DNA of 57,536 bases from Parabacteroides bouchesdurhonensis. Its GTDB lineage: Bacteria; Bacteroidota; Bacteroidia; Bacteroidales; Tannerellaceae. Both the position numbers and the translations under genes were made by a program. This document shows, piece after piece, positions 24,207 through 34,232 of this stretch. The stretch lies in contig NZ_LT896588.1 in NCBI RefSeq assembly GCF_900186615.1, positions 1,139,230 through 1,196,765 of the forward strand, written 5' to 3'. The notes under the pieces were generated by a model. It did not search any database. It was given only the letters and a program-made list of their open reading frames with translations, and was not told the DNA's origin. The stretch's first letter is position 1; the number at the start of each line of letters is the position of its first letter.

Positions 24207-26042
24207 TCAATTGCTCCAATCGCCATTCTCTTTTATTAATTGAACTAAACGCTCTACAGCATCTTCCTCAGGGATATTTTTTAATACGCATTTTTTCCCT
24301 TTATACAGATTGATCTGTCCGCGTCCGGCTCCTACATATCCATAATCGGCATCGGCCATTTCGCCGGGACCGTTCACTATACATCCCATTATTCCTATTT
24401 TTAAACCTTTCAAATGGAAAGTCGCTTCTTTGATACGGGCTATCGTTGTTTGCAAGTCATATAATGTACGTCCGCAACTAGGACATGAAATATATTCTGT
24501 TTTACTGATACGGACACGTGCCGCCTGTAAAATACCGAACATACATCTGTCGGTAACCAACGCAACCGTACCTTCATTATGCAGCATTACGCCATCCCCG
24601 AACCCGTCAAGCAACAAAGTTCCAAAGTCGGCAGCAGATTTTAATTGCAATGCTTCAACGTCTGTTTCCTGATAATCACGATGCAAGATAACCGGCACAT
24701 CGCAACCGGCGGACAATAATTTATGCATGGCCGCACGCTCAGAGCCTACTCCATTCTGATTATGAGTGCTAAGCACAACAACAACGGTCTTATCTTTTTT
24801 CAATATCTCCAATAACCGGTCGTTCAGATCGTTATTTGTGATACGTATAAACTTTAAAGGGGCTTGGCAGCTTTCCAGTTCCTCAGCTTCGGATGCGATA
24901 AAATAGGGAAACGCATTCGGACGTTCTTTCCAGAAATGGGCATCCACCAACAAACAGAAATTATCCGGCAAATTGTCCGGGTCTTCTTTCCCTATATACA
25001 AATAGTCGGGCAAAAACGAATAATCAAATTCAAAATCGCCATTGCTGCGATCGGAAATGACAACCGGAGGAAAACCACCCCCTATTCCTTCTACAACACG
25101 GGAAATACGGCGGTCGGCTGTTACCGGATCATAACCGGGAGCTAAAGAGGCCATAATCGGGACATGGTTTTCACGCTCCAATATATAATCCACCAGCTTA
25201 CGTGCAACCGGTATTTCCGCTTCCGGATCTTCACTTAAAGAAACACGGATAGTATCACCTATCCCATCAGACAAAAGCGCACCTATACCAACCGCGCTTT
25301 TTATACGTCCGTCTTCTCCGTCTCCGGCCTCAGTCACACCCAGATGCAAAGGAAAAGACATTCCTTCTTTCTCCATTGTACGTACCAACAAACGGACTGT
25401 TTTCACCATAACCACCGTATTGGAGGCTTTAATGGAAATAACTACGTCGGGAAAATTCTCTTCCCTGCAAATACGAAGAAACTCCATACAAGAGGCAACC
25501 ATCCCCTCCGGAGTATCACCATACCGGCTCATGATACGATCCGAGAGTGAGCCATGGTTCACTCCAATACGGATGGCAGTCTTATGTTTTTTACAAATGT
25601 CAAGGAATGGTACAAAGCGGTCACGTATCTTTTGTAACTCTGCGGCATATTCCTCATCGGTATACTCAAGATGGCTAAAGGTTTTAACCTTGTCTACATA
25701 ATTGCCCGGGTTGATACGTACCTTCTCTACTTCTTCGGCAGCAACATCGGCCGCTTTCGGATTAAAATGTATATCTGCAACTAACGGAGTAGTATAACCT
25801 TCCATGTTCAAAGCCCGGCGAATCTCGCCTAAATTGCGCGCTTCACGTTCGCCTTGTGCGGTAAAACGTACATATTCGGCTCCGGCTTCAATCATCCGTA
25901 TTGCCTGACGGACAGCTGCATCTGTATCCATGGTTGATACATTGCCCATAGACTGGATACGAATCGGATTCTCTCCTCCTAATGGGATATTACCAATATT
26001 TACCACTGACGATTTACGTCGGGAATAATTAAAGTAATCCAT
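24207..26042 (-). CDS. ispG: (E)-4-hydroxy-3-methylbut-2-enyl-diphosphate synthase
   Basis: IspG converts methylerythritol cyclodiphosphate to HMBPP in the non-mevalonate isoprenoid pathway, using a 4Fe-4S cluster. The protein has 611 residues, the long form with an inserted domain that is typical of Bacteroidetes, chlamydiae and plants. The N-terminal TIM barrel begins with IPLGGENPIRIQSM, and the cluster cysteines appear near the C terminus in ISCPSCGRTLYDLQ and IGIMGCIVNGPGE. It is the distal gene of a purE-ispG pair with a strong hairpin in the 55-bp gap. Confidence 0.96.
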   Translation of the reverse strand: MDYFNYSRRKSSVVNIGNIPLGGENPIRIQSMGNVSTMDTDAAVRQAIRMIEAGAEYVRFTAQGEREARNLGEIRRALNMEGYTTPLVADIHFNPKAADVAAEEVEKVRINPGNYVDKVKTFSHLEYTDEEYAAELQKIRDRFVPFLDICKKHKTAIRIGVNHGSLSDRIMSRYGDTPEGMVASCMEFLRICREENFPDVVISIKASNTVVMVKTVRLLVRTMEKEGMSFPLHLGVTEAGDGEDGRIKSAVGIGALLSDGIGDTIRVSLSEDPEAEIPVARKLVDYILERENHVPIMASLAPGYDPVTADRRISRVVEGIGGGFPPVVISDRSNGDFEFDYSFLPDYLYIGKEDPDNLPDNFCLLVDAHFWKERPNAFPYFIASEAEELESCQAPLKFIRITNNDLNDRLLEILKKDKTVVVVLSTHNQNGVGSERAAMHKLLSAGCDVPVILHRDYQETDVEALQLKSAADFGTLLLDGFGDGVMLHNEGTVALVTDRCMFGILQAARVRISKTEYISCPSCGRTLYDLQTTIARIKEATFHLKGLKIGIMGCIVNGPGEMADADYGYVGAGRGQINLYKGKKCVLKNIPEEDAVERLVQLIKENGDWSN

Positions 26043-26061
26043 AATTCAGTTGACAAGTGAG

Positions 26062-26092
26062 AGTTGGCAGTAACATAAAGCTACTGCCAACT
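26062..26092. repeat. Hairpin between purE and ispG
   Basis: AGTTGGCAGTA and TACTGCCAACT form a perfect 11-bp stem. There is no T run, so it is not an ordinary terminator. A related sequence (GAGAGTTGACAGTT) with its own inverted partner lies beyond the other end of ispG at 24145-24188. Confidence 0.5.
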
Positions 26093-26097
26093 ATTAA

Positions 26098-26604
26098 CTA
26101 ATTTGTTTTATATTTAAAAGAAACTTTCGCCAACTCTTCGTTGGCCTTTACTATCTTTTTCTTCAGTTCTTCCTTATAAGCAGTGAGTTTATCCTGTAGT
26201 TTTTCATCCCCTACGGCAAGCATTTGCACAGCGAGGATACCGGCATTCAAAGCGCCATTAATACCAACGGTAGCAACCGGAATTCCCGGAGGCATCTGTA
26301 CAATAGCCAATAAAGCGTCCATGCCGTCCAATGTGGAATTAATAGGTACACCAATTACAGGAACAGTCGTCATAGAAGCAATTACCCCGCATAAATGGGC
26401 AGCCATACCGGCAGCGGCAATAATAACTTTAATGCCACGGTCTTTAGCTCCTTTTGCGAAAGCCTCTACTTCGGCCGGTGTACGATGAGCAGACAACGCG
26501 TGCATTTCAAACGGGATTTCCATCTCGTCCAATAATTTCGCAGCCTTTTCCATGACGGGCAGATCGGAAGTACTGCCCATTATTATACTTACAACAGGTG
26601 TCAT
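26098..26604 (-). CDS. purE: N5-carboxyaminoimidazole ribonucleotide mutase
   Basis: PurE moves the carboxyl group from N5-CAIR to CAIR in purine synthesis. The 168-residue length, the MGSTSDLPVMEKAA phosphate loop and SAHRTP are typical of class I PurE. A longer C-terminal lysine-rich helix (KEELKKKIVKANEEL) is usual in Bacteroidetes. It lies 6 bp behind gcvH, in the order gcvH-purE-ispG. Confidence 0.95.
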   Translation of the reverse strand: MTPVVSIIMGSTSDLPVMEKAAKLLDEMEIPFEMHALSAHRTPAEVEAFAKGAKDRGIKVIIAAAGMAAHLCGVIASMTTVPVIGVPINSTLDGMDALLAIVQMPPGIPVATVGINGALNAGILAVQMLAVGDEKLQDKLTAYKEELKKKIVKANEELAKVSFKYKTN

Positions 26605-26610
26605 ATATTC

Positions 26611-26991
26611 TTATTTTGCAATCATTTTCTGGTAATCGGCAGCAGACAGCAAACCATCCAGTTCTGCCTTGTCTGTTATGGCTATTTTAATTAACCAGCC
26701 TTTACCGTAAGCGTCTTCATTAACCAATTCGGGGTTGTCTTCCAATTCAGCGTTTATCTCCAATACTTCGCCTCCAACAGGCATAAACAGGTCTGACACG
26801 GTCTTTACAGCTTCAATAGTCCCGAAGACTTCTTCACGGGCAACTGTTTCACCTTCTGTAGTAATGTCTACATAAACAATTTCTCCTAATTCGCCTTGTG
26901 CATAATCAGTAATACCAACGTAAGCTACGTCGCCTTCTACACGAATCCATTCATGATCTTCTGTGTACTTTAAATCTGCAGGAAAATTCAT
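26611..26991 (-). CDS. gcvH: Glycine cleavage system H protein
   Basis: The 126-residue lipoyl carrier shuttles the aminomethyl group between the P, T and L proteins of glycine cleavage. The lipoylated lysine is in [11 protein letters not shown] (about residue 65), and the sequence [19 protein letters not shown] at the N terminus is diagnostic. It follows the PAP2-like gene by 16 bp and is followed by purE. Confidence 0.95.
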   Translation of the reverse strand: MNFPADLKYTEDHEWIRVEGDVAYVGITDYAQGELGEIVYVDITTEGETVAREEVFGTIEAVKTVSDLFMPVGGEVLEINAELEDNPELVNEDAYGKGWLIKIAITDKAELDGLLSAADYQKMIAK

Positions 26992-27007
26992 AATTTCAGT
27001 GTTTTTA

Positions 27008-27628
27008 TTAGATGAATAAATAGATATAACTTAATAATGAGGCTACAAAGGTACACATAAATCCCAGACAAAAGCCTGTATATACCTGCATTGGCGTATG
27101 TCTTTTTAAAAAGATACGCGATGTGCCTACCAAACCGGCAATTACAAATAAAGCAATAAACGCCCAGTAAGGATTTATCATATGAATACGAGCCACGCCC
27201 ATTATACCACCCAGCAATCCGCCGATACCGATGGCATGCGCGCTTATTTTCCAGAAAAAGTTAATACATAACGCAATTATCAAAGCAAAACAAGCTCCTA
27301 TCAACATGGATAACAACCAAAACGGCATCATCATTTTATACAGAAAAAAGGTGCATACCATTATGGAAGTAATAAATATAAGGTAAGGAACAACCCGCTC
27401 TCTCCGGTCCGAGAGTTCTATATCGACCGCAGCGCCGCTCTTTATCATCAGCCAAATAAATATCGCAGGTATAATTGCCGTAGAAACAAATGTACCACCT
27501 GCTATCAGTAGCTTCATCGTGGGCGGGTAGATGGCGAGATACGTAAAGGTAAGCGCCAATACAATCCCATAGGTCACCATAAGCAACGGATGGAACAGGA
27601 AAGATATTATATTTGAAAATAATCTCAT
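27008..27628 (-). CDS. PAP2-like integral membrane protein
   Basis: The 206-residue protein has about six membrane helices. Near the C terminus SAHAIGIGG and [20 protein letters not shown] resemble the second and third motifs of type 2 phosphatidic acid phosphatases, with the usual distances; the first KxxxxxxRP motif is not clear, so catalysis is uncertain. It probably acts on a lipid phosphate in the inner membrane. It lies 12 bp behind rpoN and leads into gcvH. Confidence 0.7.
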   Translation of the reverse strand: MRLFSNIISFLFHPLLMVTYGIVLALTFTYLAIYPPTMKLLIAGGTFVSTAIIPAIFIWLMIKSGAAVDIELSDRRERVVPYLIFITSIMVCTFFLYKMMMPFWLLSMLIGACFALIIALCINFFWKISAHAIGIGGLLGGIMGVARIHMINPYWAFIALFVIAGLVGTSRIFLKRHTPMQVYTGFCLGFMCTFVASLLSYIYLFI

Positions 27629-27640
27629 ATCACTTATTAA

Positions 27641-29098
27641 TTAAATTTCTTTTCTGAGCCTGGCCACCGGAACGCCTAGCTGTTCCCGGTATTTGGCAAC
27701 CGTACGACGAGCTATTACATACCCTTTTTCTTTCAAGATAGATGCCAATTCTTCATCCGTAAGAGGTTTGCGTTTATCTTCACTGTCGATGTGCTCCTTC
27801 ATGATCTTTTTCACCTCGCGGGTAGATATTTCCTCGCCACTGTCGGTTTGCATTGATTCCGAGAAGAAATATTTAAGCGGATAAATACCGAAATTGGTCT
27901 GCACATATTTACTGTTACTTACCCGTGAAATAGTAGATATATCATATCCGGCACGCTCGGCAACATCTTTCAGAATCATCGGACGAAGCGTTGCTTCATC
28001 TCCTGTAAGGAAAAAGTCCCTCTGCAAGAGGATTATAGCCTCCATTGTACGCTGCAAGGTTTCCTGGCGTTGCTTGATCGCATCAATAAACCACTGGGCA
28101 GAGTCTAACTTCTGTTTCACAAACTGCACGGCATCACGCATCTCAGACGTCTGGTTTGCTTTGTTTCCCGCGTAATCCTGAAACATTTCGGCATACTCAC
28201 GATTAATCCGCAGAGCCGGAATATCCCGATTATTCATATTCAAAATCAGTTCACCATTATTGGCTTCTACCAGAAAATCCGGTACAATCCGGCTCATCGC
28301 TACTTCCATAGAACCACCCCAACTGCTTCCAGGTTTAGGATTCAGCATGGTTATTTCATGTATGGCTTTCTTTAGCGTATTTTCATCTATATCCAGAGAA
28401 CGCAGGATCTTATCGTAATGTTTACGGATAAACTCTTCAAAATAATCGGTAAGAATACGTATAGAGAGTGTATTTACCGGCGTTTTTTCACGCTTGTCCA
28501 ATTGAATTAACAAACATTCCTGTAAACTGCGGGCACCAACGCCGGCCGGTTCAAAGTCCTGAATGATGGAAAGCACATCTTCTATCTCCGCTTCCTGAAC
28601 GTCTTGTCCTGCCTGAAACACAAGATCATCGGCTATAGCAGACAAGTCTCTTCTCAGATAACCATCATCATCTATATTACCTATAATATATTCAGCTATC
28701 TTTTCTTGTTTTTCGGACAACTCGCGCAATCCCAACTGTTGCAACAGACATTCATTTAAAGACTGGCTGACCGAAAACGGCACATCCTCTTTTTGTTCCA
28801 CCCGCTCACTCATTTCGCGGAGCTTATAATCCGGTATGTCGTCTTCACTCAAATAATCGCCTAAAGAGAGGTCTGTTTCTGTATCGGCCGACGCGGAATC
28901 CATTCCGCTTTCATCTTCTTCAGTCCGTTCAAAGTCATCCACAGGCTCCCGTCCTTCTTCCAATGCAGGATTATCCTCCAGTTCATGCTTCACACGTTCT
29001 TCCAGTTCAATAGCCGGAAGCTCCAGAAGCCGTATCAACTGGATCTGCTGGGGAGAGAGTTTTTGCTGTAACTTTTGTTGTAACTGTTGCTTCAACAT
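27641..29098 (-). CDS. rpoN: RNA polymerase sigma-54 factor
   Basis: The 485-residue sigma factor recognises -24/-12 promoters and needs activator ATPases. The N-terminal glutamine-rich activator region (QQLQQKLQQKLSPQQIQLI) and the C-terminal RpoN box ARRTVAKYREQ are clear. The acidic linker (residues 50-95) is long. It is the first gene of the rpoN-PAP2-gcvH-purE-ispG run; 375 bp without a gene separate it from the kinase gene upstream. Confidence 0.96.
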   Translation of the reverse strand: MLKQQLQQKLQQKLSPQQIQLIRLLELPAIELEERVKHELEDNPALEEGREPVDDFERTEEDESGMDSASADTETDLSLGDYLSEDDIPDYKLREMSERVEQKEDVPFSVSQSLNECLLQQLGLRELSEKQEKIAEYIIGNIDDDGYLRRDLSAIADDLVFQAGQDVQEAEIEDVLSIIQDFEPAGVGARSLQECLLIQLDKREKTPVNTLSIRILTDYFEEFIRKHYDKILRSLDIDENTLKKAIHEITMLNPKPGSSWGGSMEVAMSRIVPDFLVEANNGELILNMNNRDIPALRINREYAEMFQDYAGNKANQTSEMRDAVQFVKQKLDSAQWFIDAIKQRQETLQRTMEAIILLQRDFFLTGDEATLRPMILKDVAERAGYDISTISRVSNSKYVQTNFGIYPLKYFFSESMQTDSGEEISTREVKKIMKEHIDSEDKRKPLTDEELASILKEKGYVIARRTVAKYREQLGVPVARLRKEI

Positions 29099-29278
29099 AA
29101 ATCTATAAATCTACAAGAACAGACACAGCCTGTTCGTCTATTTAGAACATGCAAATATAAGTGTTTACAACCAAGATACATGAATCTCTTTCATAAATAT
29201 TTCATAACCGCTATGCGCAGCCCTTACCACTTCTTACTATCGCCTATGGCACATTCTAACCCAAAAGATCCTAAAAAC

Positions 29279-29388
29279 TAATAGGCCGACAGTAGTCAAC
29301 CTATAAAACGACACTGGTCGGCCTATAGTTTGACAGCTGTCGATCTATAAGCCGACCCGTGTCGTTCTATTAAATAGTCGGGATAAAA
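29279..29388. repeat. Array of 22-bp semi-palindromic repeats (A)
   Basis: Units starting with CTATA at 29301, 29323 and 29345 are exactly 22 bp long. Degenerate units flank them at 29279 and 29367. Each has a central CGAC-nnn(n)-GTCG type palindrome (for example GACAGCTGTC), while the bases between vary. The array fills most of the gap between rpoN and the kinase gene. There are no unique spacers of CRISPR length. Function unknown. Confidence 0.6.
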
Positions 29389-29413
29389 TGGCTAAATAGT
29401 ACGGTATTTCAAA

Positions 29414-29448
29414 TAAAAAAATCCGGACTTTTTGTTTAAATCCGGATT
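29414..29448 (-). terminator. Terminator of the nucleoside kinase gene
   Basis: On the minus strand AATCCGGA and TCCGGATT form an 8-bp stem with a 13-nt loop, followed by seven T. Confidence 0.75.
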
Positions 29449-29473
29449 AAAGAGAATAATATAATCCTATGAA

Positions 29474-31141
29474 TTAATACCGGAAACTTCCGCCTCCCAA
29501 AAATTCACGCAATAGAGAAGTGCCCGGCAAATCTTCGTCAGGAATATAATTAAAGTAGCGTAAGAAACGGAGCAAACGGTAGGCTTCGGCATTCGCACGG
29601 TCACTCTCGCGGACTTCCGATAATATCGGTTCGGCAAAACGGCGAAGGGCGGCCAGTTCGTACAGCATGGCACTGTTAAACATGGCATCGGCATTTTCCT
29701 GATAAGGAAATATCCATTTGTCTTCGCCACGGCGTACGCTGGGCCAGCGCGAAATCGTATCCTCGGCCGAATATCCCCGGAAACGGTAATCGCGAATAAT
29801 ACGACGAAGCAGACGGTTATCGGTAGTAGGAATCCAGTTATGGTTATCCAATGAAATGGAAGTCAGCACGGAAACGTAAACGCGATATTTATATTTATCG
29901 TCAACAAAAGCCGTAAGCTCCGGATTCAAGGCATGAATACCTTCGATAACCAATACGGAGTTTTCATGAAGTTTTAACTTCTTTCCTTTATAAATACGTG
30001 AGCCTGTCTCAAAATTGAAACTGGGCAGTTCTATCTCTTCTCCGGACAACAGTTTCTTTAAATCACTGTTAAAATAGGGAAGGTCAAGGGCGTAAAGAGA
30101 CTCGAAATCGTACTCGCCCGATTCATCCTTAGGTGTATCTTCCCGGTTCAAGAAGTAATCGTCCAGAGAAATTCCAACCGGATGCAGCAAATTCGTCGTT
30201 AATTGTATCTCCAAACGCTTGCAGAACGTAGTCTTTCCTGAGGACGAAGGGCCGGAAATAAGCACCATACGCACGCCGTCTTGATAACGATGGGCAATGT
30301 CTTCCGCTATTTTCGCAACCTGCTTCTCCTGCATGGCTTCGGAAACCAGTATGATTTCACGCGAAAGGCCTTTCTCGATAGCCCTGTTCAGATCTCCTAC
30401 ATTATTTAATCCTACAGTACGCTGTAAAGTAAGATGCTCCTTGTATGCTTCAAACATCTTATCCTGGCAAATGACCGGTTCCAACTCGGTTGGATTACTG
30501 CGCTGAGGTATACGCAACAAAACGCCGTCGGCATAAGGTATAATATCAAACAACTGAATATAGCCGGTAGACGGAGTAAGACATCCGTAGAAGAAATTGA
30601 TATATCCGTCCAGGTCATAATAAGAGGTATATGACATACCGGCTGTTTCAATCAAACGGGCTTTGTCATTCATTCCACGTTCCCGGAATAATACGGCGGC
30701 ATCTACGGTACGAACCGTTTTATGGAGAAACGGCAGGTCTGCACTAATAATTTCACGCATCCGCTTCTTTATTTTGTCGATTGTCTCCAAATCTATTTGT
30801 TTACCATTATGGATAACGCAATAGTATCCTTTTGAGACGGGATGCTCCAAGTTCAGGGTAGCGCTGGGCAGAACATCATTCACTGCCTTCGAGAAGATAT
30901 GGCAAAGAGAGCGAACATAGGTTCTCAACCCTGACAGGTCCTTATAATCTACATATTCGATGTCTTTAGGCTGCCAACATTTAAAAGTCAAAGCCTCTGT
31001 ACGGTTATTAACTTGCGCGTTCATAGGACGATACTGCAACGGCGCACCTACGGCGGCATAAATATCAAGTAAAGAAGAACCGATGGGTACTTCTTTATAA
31101 GTATTGTTATTTTTACAATAAATTGTAATTGTTTCAGACAT
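29474..31141 (-). CDS. Nucleoside (uridine) kinase-like protein with TGS-type N terminus
   Basis: The 555-residue protein has a TGS-like and threonyl-tRNA-synthetase-like N-terminal part (residues 1-200) and a uridine kinase/phosphoribulokinase domain with Walker A GPSSSGKTT (297-305). This fusion is standard in Bacteroidales, annotated as nucleoside kinase. It probably phosphorylates uridine or a related nucleoside; the role of the N-terminal part is not known. It stands divergent to the transporter gene and has its own terminator. Confidence 0.85.
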   Translation of the reverse strand: MSETITIYCKNNNTYKEVPIGSSLLDIYAAVGAPLQYRPMNAQVNNRTEALTFKCWQPKDIEYVDYKDLSGLRTYVRSLCHIFSKAVNDVLPSATLNLEHPVSKGYYCVIHNGKQIDLETIDKIKKRMREIISADLPFLHKTVRTVDAAVLFRERGMNDKARLIETAGMSYTSYYDLDGYINFFYGCLTPSTGYIQLFDIIPYADGVLLRIPQRSNPTELEPVICQDKMFEAYKEHLTLQRTVGLNNVGDLNRAIEKGLSREIILVSEAMQEKQVAKIAEDIAHRYQDGVRMVLISGPSSSGKTTFCKRLEIQLTTNLLHPVGISLDDYFLNREDTPKDESGEYDFESLYALDLPYFNSDLKKLLSGEEIELPSFNFETGSRIYKGKKLKLHENSVLVIEGIHALNPELTAFVDDKYKYRVYVSVLTSISLDNHNWIPTTDNRLLRRIIRDYRFRGYSAEDTISRWPSVRRGEDKWIFPYQENADAMFNSAMLYELAALRRFAEPILSEVRESDRANAEAYRLLRFLRYFNYIPDEDLPGTSLLREFLGGGSFRY

Positions 31142-31223
31142 GTTTTTTCAGTTATTATTTATATTTTTGCCCCCTAAAGTTAGGAATATTAATCGGATAT
31201 ACATCCACTTAAACTTATTTTAA

Positions 31224-32909
31224 ATGGACTATTCTTTTTTTGATTTTCTCCGGCTGATAGGATCATTGGCCCTGTTTTTGTACGGAATGAAAATCATGAG
31301 TGAAGGATTGCAAAAGTTCGCAGGCGACAGTTTACGACGGATCTTGACCGCAATGACCACCAACAGGGTGACAGGCGTACTGACCGGAGTATTAATTACA
31401 GCCCTTATCCAATCTTCATCAGCCACTACTGTGATGGTAGTAAGTTTTGTTAACGCCGGATTACTGACACTTACCCAATCCATCGGTGTCATCATGGGAG
31501 CCAACATCGGAACAACGGTCACAGCCTGGCTTATTTCGGCTCTCGGTTTCAAAATAGATATCTCGGCTTTTGCTCTTCCCCTCCTAGCTTTCGCTCTTCC
31601 TCTTTTCTTCTCAGGAAAAAGTTCCCGTAAATCTGTAGGTGAATTCATTTTCGGTTTCGCTTTCTTATTTATAGGACTGCAAAGCCTGAAAACGAACGCT
31701 CCCGATCTAGGTGCCAACCCGGACATGCTGGCATTCGTTCAGAATTATACAGACATGGGATTCTTCTCCATTATCCTGTTCCTGTTTATCGGCGCGGTGT
31801 TAACCATGATTGTGCAGGCCTCTGCTGCAACAATGGCTATTACTTTAATTATGTGTGCCAATGGATGGATAGATTACCATCTGGGCGTGGCATTGGTATT
31901 AGGAGAAAATATCGGAACAACCATCACTGCCAACCTTGCTGCTTTAACAGGAAACACACAGGCCAGAAGAGCTGCTTTGGCGCATTTGGTATTCAACGTA
32001 TTCGGTGTTATCTGGGTACTTGTTTTATTCTATCCGTTTACAAATGCCATTTCCTGGTTTGTAACTCATGTAATGAAAGTAAGCGACCCGGAAGTAGCCG
32101 TTTCATTCAAGCTGGCGGCTTTCCATACAGCATTCAATATCAGTAATACTTGTATCATGATATGGTTTGTAAACCTGATAGAGAAAACAGTATGTACACT
32201 TATCAAAGGAAAGCCGGAAGACGAAGAATATCGTTTGCGTTTTATTACCGGAGGTATGTTATCCACTGCCGAATTATCCATATTACAGGCTCGTAAAGAA
32301 ATCACATTGTTTGCCGAACGAACCGCGCGCATGTTTAATATGGTCAAAGAGTTATTCTATGAAAAGAATGAAGAAAACTTCCTGAAAACATACGGACGCG
32401 TAGAGAAATACGAGAGCATAAGCGACCGGATGGAAGTAGAAATCGCCAATTATCTGACACAAGTTTCCGAAGGCCGTTTAAGCTCGGAGAGTAAGGAAGA
32501 AATCCGCATCATGCTACGTGCGGTTTCCGAAATAGAAAGTATTGCAGACTCATGTAACAATCTGGCCCGTAGTATTAAACGCAGAAATGAATTTAAATCG
32601 GAATTCACCGATGAACAAAACAAGCACATGGACCATATGTTTGAACTTGTCAGCCAGGCATTAGGCCATATGAACATTGTTCTGCATAAACCGGAGCTGG
32701 TTCACGACGACATCAATACGTCTTACAATATCGAAAATGAAATAAACAACTACCGTAATCAACTGAAGAACCGGAATATCGAAGATATAAACAACAAAAA
32801 GTATCAATATCAAGATGGCGTTTATTATATGGATATGGTTAGTGAAAGCGAAAAACTGGGAGATTACGTATTAAATGTAATGCAAGCTGTAATCGATAAG
32901 AAAATATAA
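31224..32909 (+). CDS. Na/Pi cotransporter family protein with PhoU-like tail
   Basis: The 561-residue protein has two inverted transport repeats with the signatures QSSSATT (63-69) and QASAAT (198-203) and about nine membrane helices. A cytoplasmic PhoU-like helical domain follows (about 350-560). It imports phosphate with sodium. A TATTTTTG box lies in the 82-bp gap before the start, and a terminator follows the gene. The family name NptA/PNaS fits, but no particular symbol is certain. Confidence 0.9.
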   Translation: MDYSFFDFLRLIGSLALFLYGMKIMSEGLQKFAGDSLRRILTAMTTNRVTGVLTGVLITALIQSSSATTVMVVSFVNAGLLTLTQSIGVIMGANIGTTVTAWLISALGFKIDISAFALPLLAFALPLFFSGKSSRKSVGEFIFGFAFLFIGLQSLKTNAPDLGANPDMLAFVQNYTDMGFFSIILFLFIGAVLTMIVQASAATMAITLIMCANGWIDYHLGVALVLGENIGTTITANLAALTGNTQARRAALAHLVFNVFGVIWVLVLFYPFTNAISWFVTHVMKVSDPEVAVSFKLAAFHTAFNISNTCIMIWFVNLIEKTVCTLIKGKPEDEEYRLRFITGGMLSTAELSILQARKEITLFAERTARMFNMVKELFYEKNEENFLKTYGRVEKYESISDRMEVEIANYLTQVSEGRLSSESKEEIRIMLRAVSEIESIADSCNNLARSIKRRNEFKSEFTDEQNKHMDHMFELVSQALGHMNIVLHKPELVHDDINTSYNIENEINNYRNQLKNRNIEDINNKKYQYQDGVYYMDMVSESEKLGDYVLNVMQAVIDKKI

Positions 32910-32928
32910 AAACAGAATACAATAATCC

Positions 32929-32965
32929 AAAAAGCCGTCTTGCAACAAATACATGACGGCTTTTT
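32929..32965 (+). terminator. Terminator of the Na/Pi cotransporter gene
   Basis: AAAAAGCCGTC and GACGGCTTTTT form an 11-bp stem with a 15-nt loop; the T run is part of the right arm. It lies 20 nt behind the stop. Confidence 0.85.
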
Positions 32966-33009
32966 GTGCTTTCCAACAAAACAGTCGTCGCGACTCCTTC
33001 ATTACAAAG

Positions 33010-33060
33010 ACTTGTTAACCTTAGATCTAAAATACTATGAAAAAAACTCAGTGCAAATAT
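33010..33060 (+). repeat. Dispersed intergenic repeat, copy A
   Basis: The sequence with TTGTTAACCTTA-ATCTAA, then ATGAAAAAA and TGCAAATAT is about 80% identical to 38265-38320. Both copies hold an ATG followed by AAA AAA and a TGC AAA TAT, so each starts a small frame (MKKTQCKY here). Confidence 0.55.
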
Positions 33061-33149
33061 AAAATGATTTATTCGATATGCAATAGTTTTTATAACAATT
33101 TATTGCAATATTATCACTTTTATATTCCATTTTGACATATATCACAGCA

Positions 33150-34139
33150 TTATCTGATTATTCCGAACTTTTCGGGGATAGAATCCATGATATGAAACAA
33201 CTCTTCCACCGTTGCCGCACGCAACATAGCAACACGCGTTTGTTTAAAGTCGGTAATACCTTTAAATAAAGGAGTCGCTGCCAAATGACGGCGTATATGA
33301 AGTATGCCTCTGCGCTCATCCAGACGTTCCACACTTTGCAATACTTGCTGTTTCAATATATCTATATACCAGTCAAACGGTTCATCAGGCAATAGTTCTC
33401 CGGTATTAAGATAATGTTTCACCTCCCGGAATATCCAGGGACGGCCAATGCTTCCGCGTCCGATCATTACGCCATCCACTCCACATTCGGAGAAACATTG
33501 CCGGCATATTTCGGCGGATGTCACATCGCCATTACCTATAATAGGGATATACATACGCGGATTATTCTTTACGTCACCAATCAATGTCCAGTCAGCCTCA
33601 CCGGTATACATTTGCGCACGGGTTCGTCCGTGGATGGAAAGAGCGGCAATACCGCAATCTTGCAATTGTTCGGCAAGATCTACAATAATCTTATTATCGG
33701 CATCCCATCCCAAACGTGTTTTAACAGTCACCGGGATATTCACAGCTTTAACTACTTCCTTTGTAATCTGCAACATCAAAGGAATATTACGTAGCATTCC
33801 GGCACCTGCGCCCTTGCCCGCCACTTTCTTTACCGGACAACCAAAATTAATATCTAAAATATTGGGACGGGCGGCTTCGCAGATACGGGCGGCTTCCACC
33901 ATCGCATCTACATCTTTTCCGTATATCTGAATAGCAACAGGACGTTCATCTTCCGCAACAACCAGTTTTTGTTGTGTTTTGCTTACACTGCGTATCAGCG
34001 CATCACTGGAAACAAACTCCGTATAAACCATATCAGCACCGAAACGTTTACACATCAAACGAAAAGAGATGTCCGTCACGTCTTCCATGGGAGCCAGAAA
34101 AACGGGATGTTCGCCCAAGTCAATAGTTCCTATCTTCAT
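33150..34139 (-). CDS. dusB: tRNA-dihydrouridine synthase
   Basis: The 329-residue flavoenzyme reduces uridines in the tRNA D-loop with NADPH. The FMN barrel starts with LAPMEDVTD, the active-site cysteine lies in FGCPVKKVAGKGAGAGML, and GRGSIGRPWIF is the phosphate loop. DusB is the usual Bacteroidales form. A -7-like TATTTTTG (34176-34169) on the minus strand lies back to back with the promoter of the next gene. Confidence 0.92.
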   Translation of the reverse strand: MKIGTIDLGEHPVFLAPMEDVTDISFRLMCKRFGADMVYTEFVSSDALIRSVSKTQQKLVVAEDERPVAIQIYGKDVDAMVEAARICEAARPNILDINFGCPVKKVAGKGAGAGMLRNIPLMLQITKEVVKAVNIPVTVKTRLGWDADNKIIVDLAEQLQDCGIAALSIHGRTRAQMYTGEADWTLIGDVKNNPRMYIPIIGNGDVTSAEICRQCFSECGVDGVMIGRGSIGRPWIFREVKHYLNTGELLPDEPFDWYIDILKQQVLQSVERLDERRGILHIRRHLAATPLFKGITDFKQTRVAMLRAATVEELFHIMDSIPEKFGIIR

Positions 34140-34232
34140 AATTCATATAATAACGTCTTTTACGATTGCAAAAATACTGCTTTTCTTAGAAGAATACGGT
34201 ATATTTGCATCTCTAACAATCAAATTGTATCC

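Noticed and set aside
29187..29281. Short frame in front of rpoN
   Set aside because: It has no supporting promoter and no family, and the region is occupied by an AT-rich leader.
29279..29388. CRISPR array
   Set aside because: The period is 22 bp with no unique spacers of 30 bp or more, and no cas genes lie in the window. The same holds for the arrays at 38527 and 56555.
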